A stretch of DNA of 16,981 bases from an uncultured Collinsella sp. Its GTDB lineage: Bacteria > Actinomycetota > Coriobacteriia > Coriobacteriales > Coriobacteriaceae. The stretch spans positions 1 to 16,981 of the forward strand of contig CATYDM010000044.1 in assembly GCA_958405195.1 (NCBI GenBank). The letters run 5' to 3'. This document shows, one piece after another, positions 1-6,283 of this stretch. A program made the translations under genes and the position numbers. Every line of letters starts with the position of its first letter. Position 1 is the first letter of the stretch. The notes under the pieces were generated by a model. The model had not been told where the DNA came from, searched no databases, and was given only the letters and a program-made list of their open reading frames with translations.

Positions 1-649
1 CCTTCTTGGCGACCTCGCCGCCGGCGGAGCCCATGGTGGAGTAGGAGAGCATGGCTACGTGCGGCTCAACGTTGCCCATGAAGGTGGACCAGGAGTGAGC
101 GGAGGCGATGGCGATCTCGGAGAGCTCGTCGGAGGACGGGTTGATGTTGAGGCCGCAGTCGGCGAAGATCAGCGTGCCGTCGGTGCCGAACTGCGGGGTG
201 TCGGTGCACATCACGAAGAAGGCCGAGACCAGCTTGGTGCCCGGGGCGGTCTTGAGGATCTGAAGCGCAGGGCGCAGGGTGTCGGCGGTGGAGTGGCAGG
301 CGCCGGAGACCAGGCCGTCGGCATCGCCCATCTTGACCATCATGGTGCCAAAGTAGGTAGCGTCCATCACCTGGGCGCGAGCCTGCTCGATGGTAACGCC
401 CTTCTTGGCGCGGAGCTCGGCAAACTTCTGCGCGTACTCCTCGTGCTTCTCGGCAGTGCGCGGGTCGATGACGGTAGCGCCGGGAACGTTGATCTCGTCG
501 GGGTTGCCCAGGATGACGATCTTTGCCAGGCCCTCCTCGATGATTTTGGTGGCCGCGACGATGGTGCGCGGATCCTCGCCCTCGGGCAGGACGATCGTCT
601 TAAGGTCGGCCTTGGCGGCAGACTTCATACGGTTTAGGAAATCGCTCAT
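1..649 (-). CDS. pta: Phosphate acetyltransferase, N-terminal part (cut by window edge)
   Basis: Phosphotransacetylase interconverts acetyl-CoA and acetyl phosphate in the cytoplasm; with acetate kinase it gives the ATP-yielding acetate fermentation route. About 216 residues are visible out of a usual 325-335, so the C-terminal third lies outside the window and ackA is not seen. The start MSDFLNRMKSAAKAD is fixed by the ATG at 649-647, preceded on the minus strand by TAAGGAG about 4 nt away. Family-typical stretches are LKTIVLPEGEDPRTI near residue 17, then MGDADGLVSGACHSTADTLR near 105-125, leading into ALQILKTAPGTKLVSAFFVM, and SYSTMGSAGG at the visible end. It is divergent from the UDP-galactopyranose mutase gene and shares a 231-bp spacer with it. 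No frameshift is seen. The alternative of a phosphate butyryltransferase is less likely given the close match to the Pta pattern. Confidence 0.93.
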   Translation of the reverse strand, partial: MSDFLNRMKSAAKADLKTIVLPEGEDPRTIVAATKIIEEGLAKIVILGNPDEINVPGATVIDPRTAEKHEEYAQKFAELRAKKGVTIEQARAQVMDATYFGTMMVKMGDADGLVSGACHSTADTLRPALQILKTAPGTKLVSAFFVMCTDTPQFGTDGTLIFADCGLNINPSSDELSEIAIASAHSWSTFMGNVEPHVAMLSYSTMGSAGGEVAKK

Positions 650-702
650 GTTACTCCTTACAAGCGTTTCACTAAGCTCCAGGCGCCCGGCTGTTCACGA
701 AT

Positions 703-723
703 AAACCCGCTGCTAGCGGGTTT
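703..723. other. Perfect 8-bp hairpin in the pta/glf divergent spacer
   Basis: AAACCCGC (703-710) and GCGGGTTT (716-723) are perfect inverted arms around a 5-nt loop. It lies 54 nt upstream of the pta start, so it would be in the pta leader if transcription begins further out. Neither strand has a clean T-tract after the stem, so it is not a good intrinsic terminator. It could be a leader stem or a protein-binding dyad. Confidence 0.45.
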
Positions 724-796
724 ACCTTTCAATTATGTTCGCCGCGGTGCTTGAGCTTTCCTTGTGTGGCAAGCTCATTATAGGACGCATTAGCGC

Positions 797-802
797 TATA
801 AT
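797..802 (+). promoter_or_regulatory. Candidate -10 box for glf
   Basis: A consensus TATAAT lies 78 nt upstream of the glf start, in a locally AT-rich stretch. The hexamer 17 bp upstream (CTCATT) is a poor -35, so only the -10 is convincing. It is the best candidate for the promoter of the glf-glycosyltransferase pair. Confidence 0.3.
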
Positions 803-880
803 CGCTCTGATAAATATGTCTCGAAGAATGTTCGAGAAAAGCCCAGCTAACGAGCCCGTGGCTTTTGACAAGGAGTATCG

Positions 881-2083
881 ATGCAGATTACCTCAGGCCT
901 GCCTGAAGGCTTTAACGCCGGCGCGTACGACATGATTGTCGTCGGTGCTGGATATGCCGGTGCCGTTTGCGCCCGCCGTCTTGCCGAGACCATCGGCTAT
1001 CGTGTTGCCGTTTTGGAGCGCCGTAGCCACATTGCGGGCAATGCCTATGACTGCACTGACGAGGCCGGAATCCTGATCCACGAGTACGGTCCGCATATCT
1101 ATCACACCTTTAACGAGCGCGTGCACAATTTCCTGTCGCGCTTTACCAAGTGGACGGATTATCAGCACAAGGTGCTCGCCAACATCAACGGTACCCTTAT
1201 GCCCGTGCCCTTCAACCATGCGAGTCTCAAGCTCGCCTTTGGTGACGAGCGCGGCGAGGAGCTGTATCAGAAGCTCGTGGAGACCTTTGGCAAGGATGTC
1301 AAGGTGCCCATTATGGAGCTGCGTAAGAAGAACGACCCGGATCTTGCCGAGGTCGCCGATTATGTCTATGAGAACGTCTTTTTGCATTACACCATGAAGC
1401 AGTGGGGCCAGACGCCCGATCAGATCGACCCCTCGATCACCGGCCGCGTTCCCGTCTTTGTGGGTGATGATGACCGCTACTTCCCGCAAGCTCCCTTCCA
1501 GGGCATGCCGCAGGAGGGCTACACGGCGCTCTTTGAGCACATGCTCGACCACGACCTAATCGACGTGTTCTGCGACGTGGACGCCCGCGATCTCTTTAAG
1601 ATCGACGAGACCACCGTCAAGATCGATGGCAAGGTCTACGGCGGCGAGATTGTCTATACCGGTCCTCTCGATGAGCTGTTCAGCCTCGACTTGGGTGCGT
1701 TGCCGTACCGCACGCTCGATATGAAGTTCGAGACGCTCGATATGGACCAGTTCCAGCCCGTGGGCACCGTCAACTACACCACGAGCGAGGACTACACGCG
1801 TATCACCGAGTTCAAGAACATGACCGGTCAGGTCCTGCCCGGCAAGACCACCATCATGAAGGAGTACTCCAAGGTCTATACGCCCGGCTCGGGCGAGACG
1901 CCGTACTACGCCATTCTTGAGCCCGAGAACCGTGAGCTCTATGAGCGCTATCTTGAGCGCGTCCAGAACCTGACGAACTTCCACCCGGTGGGTCGTCTGG
2001 CCGAGTATCGTTACTACGATATGGACGCCGTGACCAATTCCGCCCTCGATCTTTCGGATGAGATTATCGCCTGCCATGCATAA
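881..2083 (+). CDS. glf: UDP-galactopyranose mutase
   Basis: This flavoenzyme converts UDP-galactopyranose to UDP-galactofuranose, the donor for galactofuranose in surface glycans. The product has 400 residues, near the usual 370-400. An FAD-binding Rossmann motif is seen at residues 22-27 (GAGYAG), followed by VLERRSHIAGNAYD and EYGPHIYHTFN. Further family blocks are KQWGQTPDQIDPSITGR, DRYFPQAPFQGMPQEGY, YTGPLDELF and TRITEFKNMTG. The start at 881 is set by AAGGAG at 870-875. About 17 residues precede the first beta strand, a slightly long N-terminus. The stop overlaps the start of the glycosyltransferase gene by 8 nt, so the two are one transcription unit and probably act on the same glycan. 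The mutase does not itself transfer sugar. Confidence 0.95.
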   Translation: MQITSGLPEGFNAGAYDMIVVGAGYAGAVCARRLAETIGYRVAVLERRSHIAGNAYDCTDEAGILIHEYGPHIYHTFNERVHNFLSRFTKWTDYQHKVLANINGTLMPVPFNHASLKLAFGDERGEELYQKLVETFGKDVKVPIMELRKKNDPDLAEVADYVYENVFLHYTMKQWGQTPDQIDPSITGRVPVFVGDDDRYFPQAPFQGMPQEGYTALFEHMLDHDLIDVFCDVDARDLFKIDETTVKIDGKVYGGEIVYTGPLDELFSLDLGALPYRTLDMKFETLDMDQFQPVGTVNYTTSEDYTRITEFKNMTGQVLPGKTTIMKEYSKVYTPGSGETPYYAILEPENRELYERYLERVQNLTNFHPVGRLAEYRYYDMDAVTNSALDLSDEIIACHA

Positions 2084-3107
2084 AGTCATAACATTCGGTA
2101 TTCCCTCGTATAACGCCGCCAAGGACATGGACCATTGCATCACCTCCATCTTGGAGGGGAGCAATTACGCCACCGATATCGAGATTATCGTAGTGGACGA
2201 CGGCTCCAAGGACGAGACGGCCGGTAAGGCCGACGAGTGGGAGGCGCGTTATCCCGGTATCATTCGCGCGGTACACCAGGAGAACGGCGGCCACGGTATT
2301 GCCGTCCTTTCGGGTCTGCGCGAGGCACAGGGCACCTACTACAAGGTTGTTGATTCGGACGACTGGCTTGACGGCGCTGCCCTTTCGACCATGCTGTCGA
2401 TTCTGCGTGGCTTTGAGGAGCGCGACCAGCGCGTTGACCTGTTTATCTCGAACTACGTGTACGAGAAGGTGTACGAGGGCACGCATACCGCTATTGGCTA
2501 CAAATTTGCCCTGCCGCGCAAGAAGATCTTTTCCTGGGATCAGATCGGTCATTTCCGCCTGGACCAGAACCTACTCATGCACAGCCTGTGCTATCGCACG
2601 GATGTGCTGCGCGAGTCCAACCTTCCCATGCCGCCGCACACGTTCTATGTGGACAACATCTACGCCTACGTGCCGCTGCCGCGTTGCAAGACCATGTACT
2701 ACGCCGACATCGACCTCTACCGCTACTTTATCGGTCGCGAAGGTCAGAGCGTCAACGAGGCAACGATGGTCAAGCGTCTGGACCAGCAGTTCCGTGTTAC
2801 GCGTATCATGATGGAGTCGTACCACTTGTACAGCGATGTTGAGTCGTCGCGTCTGCGTTCGTACATGATGGGCTACTTCACCATGATGATGGCGATCTGC
2901 TCGGTTCTCACCAAGCTTTCCGAGGAAGATTGCGCCGACGAGCGTCTAAAGATGCTGTGGAATGATTTGAAGGCCTACGACGAGCGCATGTATCGTCGTG
3001 CCCGCTACGGCGTGGTCGGGTTCTTCACCAATCTGCGCGGACGGGCCGGAGACAAAACCACGCTCGGCCTATACCGTCTTGCTTCAAAGATCTTCAAATT
3101 CAACTAG
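2076..3107 (+). CDS. Family 2 glycosyltransferase (putative surface glycan enzyme)
   Basis: This is a GT-A fold transferase of family 2, 343 residues from the preferred start. MHKVITFGIPSYNAAKDM is the typical first strand; VDDGSKDET at about 40-48 binds the nucleotide and DSDDW at 93-97 is the metal-binding DXD-type motif. QENGGHG near residue 69 is also characteristic. The C-terminal 100 residues are helical and charged, with no clear membrane-spanning segment. The ATG at 2076 overlaps the end of glf by 8 nt; another in-frame ATG at 2058 would add six residues (MRLSPA) before the conserved strand and is less likely. The coupling to glf suggests a galactofuranosyltransferase or a transferase acting on the same polysaccharide. 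That is inferred from position; family membership does not give the sugar. Confidence 0.88.
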   Translation: MHKVITFGIPSYNAAKDMDHCITSILEGSNYATDIEIIVVDDGSKDETAGKADEWEARYPGIIRAVHQENGGHGIAVLSGLREAQGTYYKVVDSDDWLDGAALSTMLSILRGFEERDQRVDLFISNYVYEKVYEGTHTAIGYKFALPRKKIFSWDQIGHFRLDQNLLMHSLCYRTDVLRESNLPMPPHTFYVDNIYAYVPLPRCKTMYYADIDLYRYFIGREGQSVNEATMVKRLDQQFRVTRIMMESYHLYSDVESSRLRSYMMGYFTMMMAICSVLTKLSEEDCADERLKMLWNDLKAYDERMYRRARYGVVGFFTNLRGRAGDKTTLGLYRLASKIFKFN

Positions 3108-3138
3108 CTGCTGAGTAATCGCTGCTGATAGGTTGACT

Positions 3139-3210
3139 GGGCCCCTTGGCCTTTAGTTTGCTACTGCGAACAGTCCTGCTCGCAGTAGCAAACTAAAGGC
3201 CAAGGGGCCT
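3139..3210. repeat. Long perfect hairpin (30 bp) after the glycosyltransferase gene
   Basis: Positions 3140-3169 and 3180-3209 are perfectly complementary over 30 bp around a 10-nt loop, with one further G-T pair outside. The left arm begins GGCCCCTTGGCCTTTAG. It starts 32 nt after the glycosyltransferase stop. No T-tract follows on either strand, and the stem is much longer than an ordinary intrinsic terminator. It could serve as a transcription end or RNA-stabilising structure, or be an intergenic palindromic repeat. The remaining spacer to 3438 holds a scrap resembling the glycosyltransferase 3' end and a G8/T8 homopolymer stretch, with no credible gene. Confidence 0.8.
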
Positions 3211-3239
3211 CTGCTATAAGAATCGATTGTCAGGGTGCC

Positions 3240-3267
3240 TGAATTTGAAGATCTTAGACGCGCGGTA
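3240..3267 (-). repeat. Inverted scrap resembling the glycosyltransferase 3' end
   Basis: Positions 3240-3255 are the exact reverse complement of 3087-3102, the last codons of the glycosyltransferase (16 of 16 bases). The similarity continues with gaps to 3267 (TACCG, then ..GC.TC.). Read on the minus strand it encodes VYRASKIFKF, against LYRLASKIFKF in the gene. It looks like the remains of a second glycosyltransferase copy or an inverted partial duplication. No intact reading frame surrounds it. Confidence 0.6.
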
Positions 3268-3438
3268 CACAGGGGCCTGGGCTGAAAAGACTTGGTTGGT
3301 TGGTGGCCCGGGGGGGGTGGGTTTTTTTTGTCGCTGGTCCCGCCCGAGCCGAAGAGAAATTATTGGGCCCTTCGTGCGAGCCCGTACTGTAGAGCAGCAA
3401 ACATAACCAAGCCCCACCGGGCAACCGGACGAGCTAGT

Positions 3439-4440
3439 TTACTTTGCGGCGCCGGGGATGCCGTGGGAGGTTTTGGCGGTTTTGGCTCCGTTTACGATGG
3501 CAGTTTCCAGGGCCCTTACGGCGAGCATGCCCAGCAGGTCTAGGGGAACGGCGGCGCTTGCCTGGGCGCCCAGTTTGCCGCTGGCGAGGGTGTAGATGGT
3601 GTCGCCGTCGTTGGTGGTGTGTGTGGGACGGATGGCGTGTGCGTAGGCGTCTGCGGCCATCTGGGAGACCTTGGTGGCTTGTGCCTTAGTGAGTTCCACG
3701 TTGGTGACGATGCAGCTGATGGTGGTGTTGGTGCGGTCGAGCGGCATCTGCATGGATCCGGCGGCGGCAAAGGCTGCGAGTTCCATGTCGACAATCTGGT
3801 CGCTATCGGCTGCGGCGCGCATACCGGCGACCCACTCGCCGGTGAAGGGGTCGACAACGTTGCCGCAGGCGTTGACCGAGACCACGGCGCCCACCTTGAC
3901 GGGGCCGAGTGCCACGGCAGCAGCGCCTAAGCCGGCCTTCATGCAGGTGGCGGGGCCCATGAGCTTACCCACGGTAGCGCCCGTGCCGGCGCCTACGTTG
4001 CCCTGTTCGAGCTTGGTGGGGGTGTTGTCGAGTGCTTCGCGCACGGCGGCGATACCGGCCTCAATGTCGGGGCGCACGGTGGGGTCGCCAAAGGCAAGAT
4101 CGAAGATACAGCTGGAGCACACGATAGGCACCTGCGTGGGACCGACGGGAAGGCCGATGCCGCGGCTCTCAAGCTCGCGGGCCACGCCGCTTGCGGCTTC
4201 GAGGCCAAAGGCCGATCCGCCCGAAAGGCAGACGGCGTGGACCTTGTCGACGGTGTTCTCGGGTCGCAGCAGGTCGGTTTCGCGCGATGCTGGAGCACCG
4301 CCGCGAACGTCAACGCCGCCGGTGGCACCCTCGGGCGCCACGATTACGGTGCAACCGGTGCCGGCCTCCTCGTCCGTATAGTTGCCATAGCAAAAGCCAT
4401 CGACATCGCAGACGTCAATGGCCTCGAGCAGTGTATCCAT
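3439..4440 (-). CDS. P1 family peptidase (DmpA/NylC-like, self-cleaving)
   Basis: This belongs to the S58/DmpA-like group of N-terminal nucleophile aminohydrolases, made as a precursor that cuts itself in two. Relatives include D-aminopeptidase DmpA and the nylon-oligomer hydrolase NylC. The 333-residue length fits. Seen in order: GTGCTVIVAPEGATGGVDVRGGAP (about 27-50, shown in part), VHAVCLSGGSAFGLEAASG (68-85), GNVGAGTGATVGK (147-159), then TNTT at 237-240 and the block RPTHTTNDGDTIYTLASG (271-288). In NylC-type enzymes cleavage occurs between Asn and Thr in the equivalent motif, so Asn238/Thr239 is the likely processing site, with Thr239 as nucleophile (inference by motif). The start at 4440 has AGGAG about 7 nt upstream. 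No signal peptide is seen. Substrate cannot be told; short peptides or amides are likely. Confidence 0.87.
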   Translation of the reverse strand: MDTLLEAIDVCDVDGFCYGNYTDEEAGTGCTVIVAPEGATGGVDVRGGAPASRETDLLRPENTVDKVHAVCLSGGSAFGLEAASGVARELESRGIGLPVGPTQVPIVCSSCIFDLAFGDPTVRPDIEAGIAAVREALDNTPTKLEQGNVGAGTGATVGKLMGPATCMKAGLGAAAVALGPVKVGAVVSVNACGNVVDPFTGEWVAGMRAAADSDQIVDMELAAFAAAGSMQMPLDRTNTTISCIVTNVELTKAQATKVSQMAADAYAHAIRPTHTTNDGDTIYTLASGKLGAQASAAVPLDLLGMLAVRALETAIVNGAKTAKTSHGIPGAAK

Positions 4441-4501
4441 GTTTAACTCCTATCGGTTTTCCGCCGCGCCTTGTGCCCGGTCGGGATCCGTACGGTACGC
4501 C

Positions 4502-4533
4502 AAAATTGTAGGCGCTGGGGAATACCCAGCGCC
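4502..4533 (-). terminator. Intrinsic terminator of the DJ-1/maf operon
   Basis: On the minus strand, GGCGCTGGG and CCCAGCGCC (4525-4533 and 4511-4519) form a perfect 9-bp GC-rich stem with a 5-nt loop, followed by TACAATTTT. It sits 8 nt beyond the maf stop. It separates maf from the P1 peptidase, which then has only about 60 nt for its own promoter. TACAAT just after the stem is a possible -10 for it, but no -35 is visible. Confidence 0.75.
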
Positions 4534-4541
4534 AGATGCAA

Positions 4542-5123
4542 TTACGAGAGTTTTTGAATCGCGCGCGCGACGCGGGCGATGGGTAGGCCCACCACGTTAT
4601 AGAAGTCGCCCGAAATATCGTGCGCGAGCATGCGTCCGCCTGTGCCATGAATGCCGTAGGCGCCGGCCTTGTCCATGGGCTCACCCGAGGCGACGTAGCG
4701 CTCGATCTGCTCGTCGGTGAGCTCGTAGAACGTCACGTCGGTCACATCGACAAAGGATAGGCTCTCGGCGGCATGCGGGGCTGTAGCGTCGCCGGCTTTA
4801 ACGATGCAGACGCCGGTTGCGACCTGGTGCGTGCGGCCCGAAAGCTCACGGAGCATGGTGCGCGCCTCGTCCTCGGTTGCCGGCTTGCCCAGAATCTTGC
4901 CGTCAAAGGTGACGATGGTGTCGGCCGCGACCGTCAGCTCATTGGGCTCGGCATACTCGGCAGCAACGGCAGCCGCCTTGGCGCGTGCCAAGCGCTCGAC
5001 AAGCGTGAGCGGGGCCTCGCCATCAAAGGGCGTTTCGTCGATATCTGCGGGAATCACGCGAATGTCATACCCTGCCTCGCGCATCAGCTCTATGCGGCGC
5101 GGCGATTGCGAAGCCAAAATCAT
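4542..5123 (-). CDS. maf: Maf family nucleotide pyrophosphatase
   Basis: Maf proteins hydrolyse non-canonical and some canonical nucleoside triphosphates (dTTP/UTP type in the YhdE group) to monophosphates, and have been linked to septum control. The product has 193 residues, normal for the family. The N-terminus MILASQSPRRIELMREAG is the hallmark nucleotide-binding start (S-x-S-P-R-R). TVAADTIVTFDGKILGKP at 64-81 holds the acidic catalytic residues, and ELSGRTHQVATGV (93-105) and SGEPMDKAGAYGIHG (146-160) are also conserved. The ATG overlaps the TGA of the upstream DJ-1 gene (ATGA), so it is translationally coupled and needs no separate promoter. A strong terminator follows. The TP-type pattern (DKAGAYGIHG) favours dTTP/UTP pyrophosphatase. 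Confidence 0.94.
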   Translation of the reverse strand: MILASQSPRRIELMREAGYDIRVIPADIDETPFDGEAPLTLVERLARAKAAAVAAEYAEPNELTVAADTIVTFDGKILGKPATEDEARTMLRELSGRTHQVATGVCIVKAGDATAPHAAESLSFVDVTDVTFYELTDEQIERYVASGEPMDKAGAYGIHGTGGRMLAHDISGDFYNVVGLPIARVARAIQKLS

Positions 5124-5662
5124 AGTTGGATGCCCTCGGCGACCTTCTCGACGGCCTTGTCGCCGGCGAGCGTGCGCAGCAGCTCAAGCGCAAAGGGGAG
5201 CGACTGGGCCATGCCGCTGGCGGTGATGATGTTGCCGTCTTGCGTGACCTTCTCGCCGGTATAGGCGCCTTCGGGGAAGCTTTTCTCAAAGCCAGGGAAG
5301 CACGTGGCGTGGCGCCCCTCGAGCAGGTCGAGCTCGCCCAGGATAAACGGGGCGGCGCAGATGGCGGCGACGTGCTTGGTCGCGGCGAACTCGCAGACCA
5401 CGTCGCAGACGCGCTGATCGGCGCGCAGGTTGGTGGCACCGGGTAGGCCGCCGGGCAGCACGACGCAGTCGTACTCGTCAAAGTTGATCTCATCAAAGAG
5501 CGCATCGCAGGTCACGGGGATCTGCAGCGAGCTTACGACCTCACGCGTGGGCATGATCGAGACGAGCGTGGCACGCACGCCGCCGCGACGCATGACATCG
5601 ACCATGGTCAAGCATTCAATAGTTTCAAAGCCATCGGCGGCGAGAACGGCAACGCTGGGCAT
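5120..5662 (-). CDS. DJ-1/PfpI family protein (ThiJ-like)
   Basis: A small cytoplasmic protein of the DJ-1 branch of the class I glutamine amidotransferase-like fold; members act as glyoxalases/deglycases, redox-sensing chaperones or thiamine-related proteins. With the chosen start it has 180 residues. DGFETIE at 10-16 carries the acidic partner (Glu16) of the reactive cysteine, VVLPGGLPGATNLR follows at 67-80, and AICAAPFILGE at 100-110 contains the nucleophilic elbow with Cys102. The start at 5662 is preferred because AAAGGAA lies about 7 nt upstream; an in-frame ATG at 5686 would add MPPMKGTL across that site. It is first in a two-gene operon with maf, 30 nt behind a probable promoter. The exact activity cannot be read from sequence. 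Confidence 0.9.
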   Translation of the reverse strand: MPSVAVLAADGFETIECLTMVDVMRRGGVRATLVSIMPTREVVSSLQIPVTCDALFDEINFDEYDCVVLPGGLPGATNLRADQRVCDVVCEFAATKHVAAICAAPFILGELDLLEGRHATCFPGFEKSFPEGAYTGEKVTQDGNIITASGMAQSLPFALELLRTLAGDKAVEKVAEGIQL

Positions 5663-5698
5663 GAGGGTTCCTTTCATAGGCGGCATACAATTAGCCGT

Positions 5699-5727
5699 CT
5701 TATACCCCGAAGACCTCCGCTTGCCAC
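5699..5727 (-). promoter_or_regulatory. Probable promoter of the DJ-1/maf operon
   Basis: On the minus strand GTGGCA (5727-5722) and TATAAG (5704-5699) are separated by exactly 17 bp. A start near 5692 would give a leader of about 30 nt ending at the 5662 start codon, which also argues against the 5686 start. Confidence 0.5.
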
Positions 5728-5763
5728 GCTCGATTTCCCAATGTTTAAAAAGGAACGTGTCTC

Positions 5764-5793
5764 TTTAGCTACCCCACTTGCAGGGTAGCTAAA
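5764..5793. repeat. TTAGCTACCC hairpin, with a third half-copy at 5809-5818
   Basis: TTTAGCTACCC (5764-5774) and GGGTAGCTAAA (5783-5793) form a perfect 11-bp stem with an 8-nt loop. A further direct copy of TTAGCTACCC is at 5809-5818. The element lies upstream of the DJ-1 promoter, between divergent units. It may be an operator pair or a small intergenic palindrome. No T-tract follows. Confidence 0.6.
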
Positions 5794-5834
5794 ATAGCCC
5801 CGTCCGAATTAGCTACCCTCACCCATCCTCAACA

Positions 5835-5972
5835 ATCTCAATCTGTAACATCTAGACCCACTTTTGACCCCTAACTGTTACAGATCAAGACAAACGGAAA
5901 CCGCCCCGACAAAACGTCTAAATCTGTAACATCTACGGACCAAAACCGGGTCTTACTGTTACAGATCGAGAC
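5835..5972. repeat. Two palindromic units at exact 81-bp pitch
   Basis: ATCTGTAACATCTA occurs at 5841-5854 and 5922-5935, and ACTGTTACAGATC with AGACAA two bases on occurs at 5874-5892 and 5955-5973. Both arms repeat at exactly 81 bp. Within each unit ATCTGTAACA pairs with TGTTACAGAT (10 bp), then a symmetrical 2-nt internal loop, then TCT/AGA or GTCT/AGAC. The central about 25 nt and the spacer between units differ. It lies in a non-coding stretch between the DJ-1 and transporter genes. Conserved paired arms with free loops suggest selection on a structure or binding site. Function is unknown. Confidence 0.8.
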
Positions 5973-6055
5973 AACCCCCAACATCACCGCCCCGTTCGGG
6001 GAACGACCGCCACAGGTACGGCGGGCAGAGGCTCACTTTTTTCCTCGGTTTTTTC

Positions 6056-6082
6056 TTGACGGAATCTCACCTGTTGTAGTAC
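6056..6082 (+). promoter_or_regulatory. Candidate promoter of the beta-glucoside operon leader
   Basis: TTGACG (6056-6061) is a good -35. The -10 is weaker: TAGTAC at 6077-6082 (15-bp spacing) or GTACTT at 6079-6084 (17 bp). Transcription from near 6089 would run into the leader terminator at 6135-6170. No comparable promoter is seen between that terminator and the transporter gene. Confidence 0.4.
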
Positions 6083-6134
6083 TTTGTCCCAGTCTAAAAA
6101 CGCGTGGACTTTTCTGGGCGCTAGCCACCTTTTT

Positions 6135-6170
6135 GCCACGCAACCGAGCAGTCGGTTGCGTGGCTTTTTT
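6135..6170 (+). terminator. Intrinsic terminator in the leader of the transporter/GH1/PTS operon
   Basis: GCCACGCAACCGA (6135-6147) and TCGGTTGCGTGGC (6152-6164) form a perfect 13-bp stem with loop GCAG, followed by six T. It is about 118 nt before the transporter start and on the same strand, so it would stop leader transcription unless bypassed. An upstream GCGTGG (6102-6107) duplicates part of the right arm and could pair with CCACGC (6136-6141), an alternative fold. It fits either an attenuator or the end of a roughly 80-nt small RNA. Confidence 0.85.
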
Positions 6171-6221
6171 CGTCTTGGCAGCAGGTACCACATGCACCGC
6201 CAGAAGACCGCACGAGCCCAC

Positions 6222-6283
6222 CTTCCGACTGCAGGGAACAGACGCACGAGACGTGCATCTGCAAGACAGCAGACGGAAGGGAG
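6222..6283 (+). promoter_or_regulatory. Structured 5' leader covering the transporter Shine-Dalgarno
   Basis: CTTCCGACTGC (6222-6232) can pair with GCAGACGGAAG (6269-6279) with a single A-A mismatch, enclosing a small hairpin GCACG/CGTGC at 6244-6256. The right arm runs into the ribosome binding site GGAAGGGAG (6275-6283) just before the ATG at 6288. Folding would hide the site and could reduce translation. No known riboswitch class is recognised. Confidence 0.4.

Noticed and set aside
3214..3417. A 67-codon minus-strand gene in the spacer after the glycosyltransferase
   Set aside because: Only its last residues (YRASKIFKF) resemble anything; the rest crosses homopolymers and has no ribosome site. 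It is treated as an inverted scrap.
5841..5966. CRISPR array or tandem direct repeats
   Set aside because: Only two units, each itself palindromic with long arms and divergent loops; no cas genes and no further repeats.
6088..6170. BglG/LicT-type RAT antiterminator in the beta-glucoside leader
   Set aside because: The expected RAT sequence, a roughly 30-nt imperfect hairpin overlapping the terminator's left arm, is not recognisable; only a generic alternative pairing is seen.
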